A stretch of DNA of 21,734 bases from IMG/VR virus record IMGVR_UViG_3300032240_001388, positions 1 to 21,734 of that record, one strand, 5' to 3'. How positions within the stretch are numbered: position 1 is the first letter of the stretch; each line of letters opens with the position of its first letter. Both the position numbers and the translations under genes were made by a program. Below, in pieces: positions 20,651 to 21,734 of this stretch. The notes beneath the pieces were generated by a model. That model saw only the letters and a list, made by a program, of their open reading frames with translations, made no database searches and had not been told where the DNA came from. Source of the stretch: a virus.

Positions 20651-21202
20651 ATGACCCTGCTATCACGCGTTGGCGGCACCGTTGGGCCGGTGGGACGCAA
20701 GTACACAAATCCTTTGAGCTTTGCAACAGGTGGCGCCACGCAAACATATACAAAAGGCGGGAACACGTGGCAGTCACACACTTTTACCGGATCTGGTCAA
20801 TTTGTTGTGGTGTCCAATTCCCAACCTTTTACTGTCCTTGTTGTCGGGGGCGGTCAAGGTGGCGGCTACGACCACCCTGCTGATACTCGATACAACGGTG
20901 CAAGTGGTGGGGCGGTTGTGTCCACTTCAATTACGCCAACTATTGGAACAGTGAACGTGACTGTTGGCGGCGGTGGCGGCGGCGGGCAAGGAACTCACGA
21001 ATCAGGTGGCCCGGGCGGTCTTTCATCGTTTGGCGCCTACTTGTCGTCTTCGGGTGGCGGAGGAGTAACCACTGACGTCCAAACTGGAACCAACGTTTCC
21101 TATGCCAATTCAACGTACGGAGCTGGTGGCCCTGTTGGATATTTGACCCCTGGCGGCAGCGGTCGTTCAGGTGTTGTGATTATTGCTTACAGGCTTTCGT
21201 GA
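20651..21202 (+). CDS. Glycine-rich tail-fibre-like protein, 183 residues
   Basis: From ATG 20651, with AGGAG at 20641-20645, the protein has a short N-terminus (MTLLSRVGGTVGPVGRKYTN), then WQSHTFTGSGQFVV and the Gly-rich block QPFTVLVVGGGQGGGYD. TVNVTVGGGGGGGQGTHESG follows, and it ends GRSGVVIIAYRLS. The VLVVGGG ... GG(S)GVVIIAYR frame is the hallmark of glycine-rich domains in phage tail fibres and adhesins. It probably contributes to receptor contact. The halogenase-family gene begins 1 nt after its stop. Confidence 0.78.
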   Translation: MTLLSRVGGTVGPVGRKYTNPLSFATGGATQTYTKGGNTWQSHTFTGSGQFVVVSNSQPFTVLVVGGGQGGGYDHPADTRYNGASGGAVVSTSITPTIGTVNVTVGGGGGGGQGTHESGGPGGLSSFGAYLSSSGGGGVTTDVQTGTNVSYANSTYGAGGPVGYLTPGGSGRSGVVIIAYRLS

Positions 21203-21203
21203 C

Positions 21204-21734
21204 ATGAATGTTGTCATTGTCGGGGGCGGAACAGCAGGTTGGATTACTGCCCTGTTTTTCCTCAAAACATATCCACAGCATTCATTAACAGTTATTGAAA
21301 GTGATGAGATTGGTGTTTTGGGGGCCGGCGAGGGCACAACTCCAAACTTCCCTCACATCATGAAGTCTCTTGACATACCAGTGAGCAAGTTAATTTCTGA
21401 ATGCAATGCAACAATCAAAAATGGCATCAAATTTACTAATTGGAATCCAGATAGGGCGTTTTATTACCCATTTCTTGCTCACGCTGGCTTGGGTGAACAG
21501 GCCTATTTGCATCGATACGGCACTAATCTGCCCACGTATATGTCGCCCATTCTTGCGGCGATGAATTACCAAGAGTCATTTCAGTATGATTTGACCACCA
21601 AAATATCTGAGCGCGGTCTGGTTCCTCTTTTTGACAAGGGCTTTTCAGAACCAGAAGACGTAATATCCGGATGCAGTGTTGTTACTGAGTGGGCGTTGCA
21701 TTTTGACGCAAGAAAAGTAGCTTCCTTTTTACGC
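21204..21734 (+). CDS. Flavin-dependent tryptophan halogenase family protein, N-terminal part (runs off right edge)
   Basis: The visible 177 residues start MNVVIVGGGTAGWITALFFL, with the FAD-binding GxGxxGW motif. Next comes LGAGEGTTPNF (39-49), equivalent to the G-x-G-E-(A/G)-T-x-P signature. ISECNATIKNGIKFTNW (64-80) follows, where K72 aligns with the halogenase active-site lysine (K79 in PrnA/RebH). WALHFDARKVASFLR is at the edge. The enzyme family uses FADH2, O2 and halide to halogenate indole-like substrates. The W-x-W-x-I-P motif would lie beyond the window. ATG 21204 follows the tail protein stop by 1 nt, no Shine-Dalgarno. G+C is about 44% by hand count (21241-21660), below its neighbours, suggesting transfer. 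Substrate unknown; it could have lost halogenase activity. Confidence 0.88.
   Translation, partial: MNVVIVGGGTAGWITALFFLKTYPQHSLTVIESDEIGVLGAGEGTTPNFPHIMKSLDIPVSKLISECNATIKNGIKFTNWNPDRAFYYPFLAHAGLGEQAYLHRYGTNLPTYMSPILAAMNYQESFQYDLTTKISERGLVPLFDKGFSEPEDVISGCSVVTEWALHFDARKVASFLR

Overview
The window looks like part of a temperate actinobacteriophage genome, seen in its non-integrated (attP) arrangement. Four things point to an actinobacterial host: a phage-borne WhiB-type iron-sulfur regulator, an Rpf/lysozyme-like lysin, actinophage-style small proteins, and a tRNA with anticodon CAT as integration target. Base composition is moderate (about 53-55% G+C on the coding lines I counted), so a Streptomyces- or Mycobacterium-like high-GC host is less likely than a moderate-GC lineage such as a freshwater or marine actinobacterium. 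That last step is inference.

Left end (1-3.1 kb): a lysogeny switch. An excisionase-like gene (leftward) and an XRE-type repressor (rightward) diverge from an operator/promoter region. Next come nested inverted repeats and the 3' half of a CAT-anticodon tRNA gene (att core), then three small leftward genes and a tyrosine integrase.

Middle (3.1-16.6 kb): one long leftward gene series with many ATGA/GTGA or TGATG stop-start overlaps. In order of transcription (from 16.6 kb leftward): DnaB-like helicase, two small proteins, DnaG-like primase, a coiled-coil protein, a HIRAN-domain protein with an acidic tail, a DnaE-type polymerase with PHP domain, a small protein, a Cas4/RecB-like nuclease, a Zn-ribbon peptide, a RuvC-like resolvase, WhiB and a terminase-small-subunit-like protein. 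Then come an FN3 protein, a small protein, a lysozyme/Rpf-like lysin, a coiled-coil protein, a secreted Pro/Thr-rich protein, a Cys-rich protein, an HNH nuclease and two small genes that lead into the integrase. The phage therefore carries most of its own replisome.

Right end (16.6-21.7 kb): a 646-bp non-coding region holds four tandem 9-bp repeats, a 12-bp palindrome and an 86-nt tract made almost only of A and C (candidate origin, promoter or leader). A rightward series follows: two small proteins, two tiny genes, the large terminase, then four virion/tail-fibre-like proteins. The last gene, cut by the window edge, is a flavin-dependent tryptophan-halogenase-family enzyme.

Two observations stand out. 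First, a 13-bp motif RATGCCTCANNAC occurs four times, always outside genes: in the xis/repressor region, upstream of dnaB, and twice as an inverted pair directly after the terminase gene. It resembles the dispersed repressor (stoperator) sites of some actinophages, and because it lies on both sides of the att site it supports reading the whole window as one phage genome. Second, a halogenase gene of lower G+C (about 44%) sits inside the virion-protein cluster.
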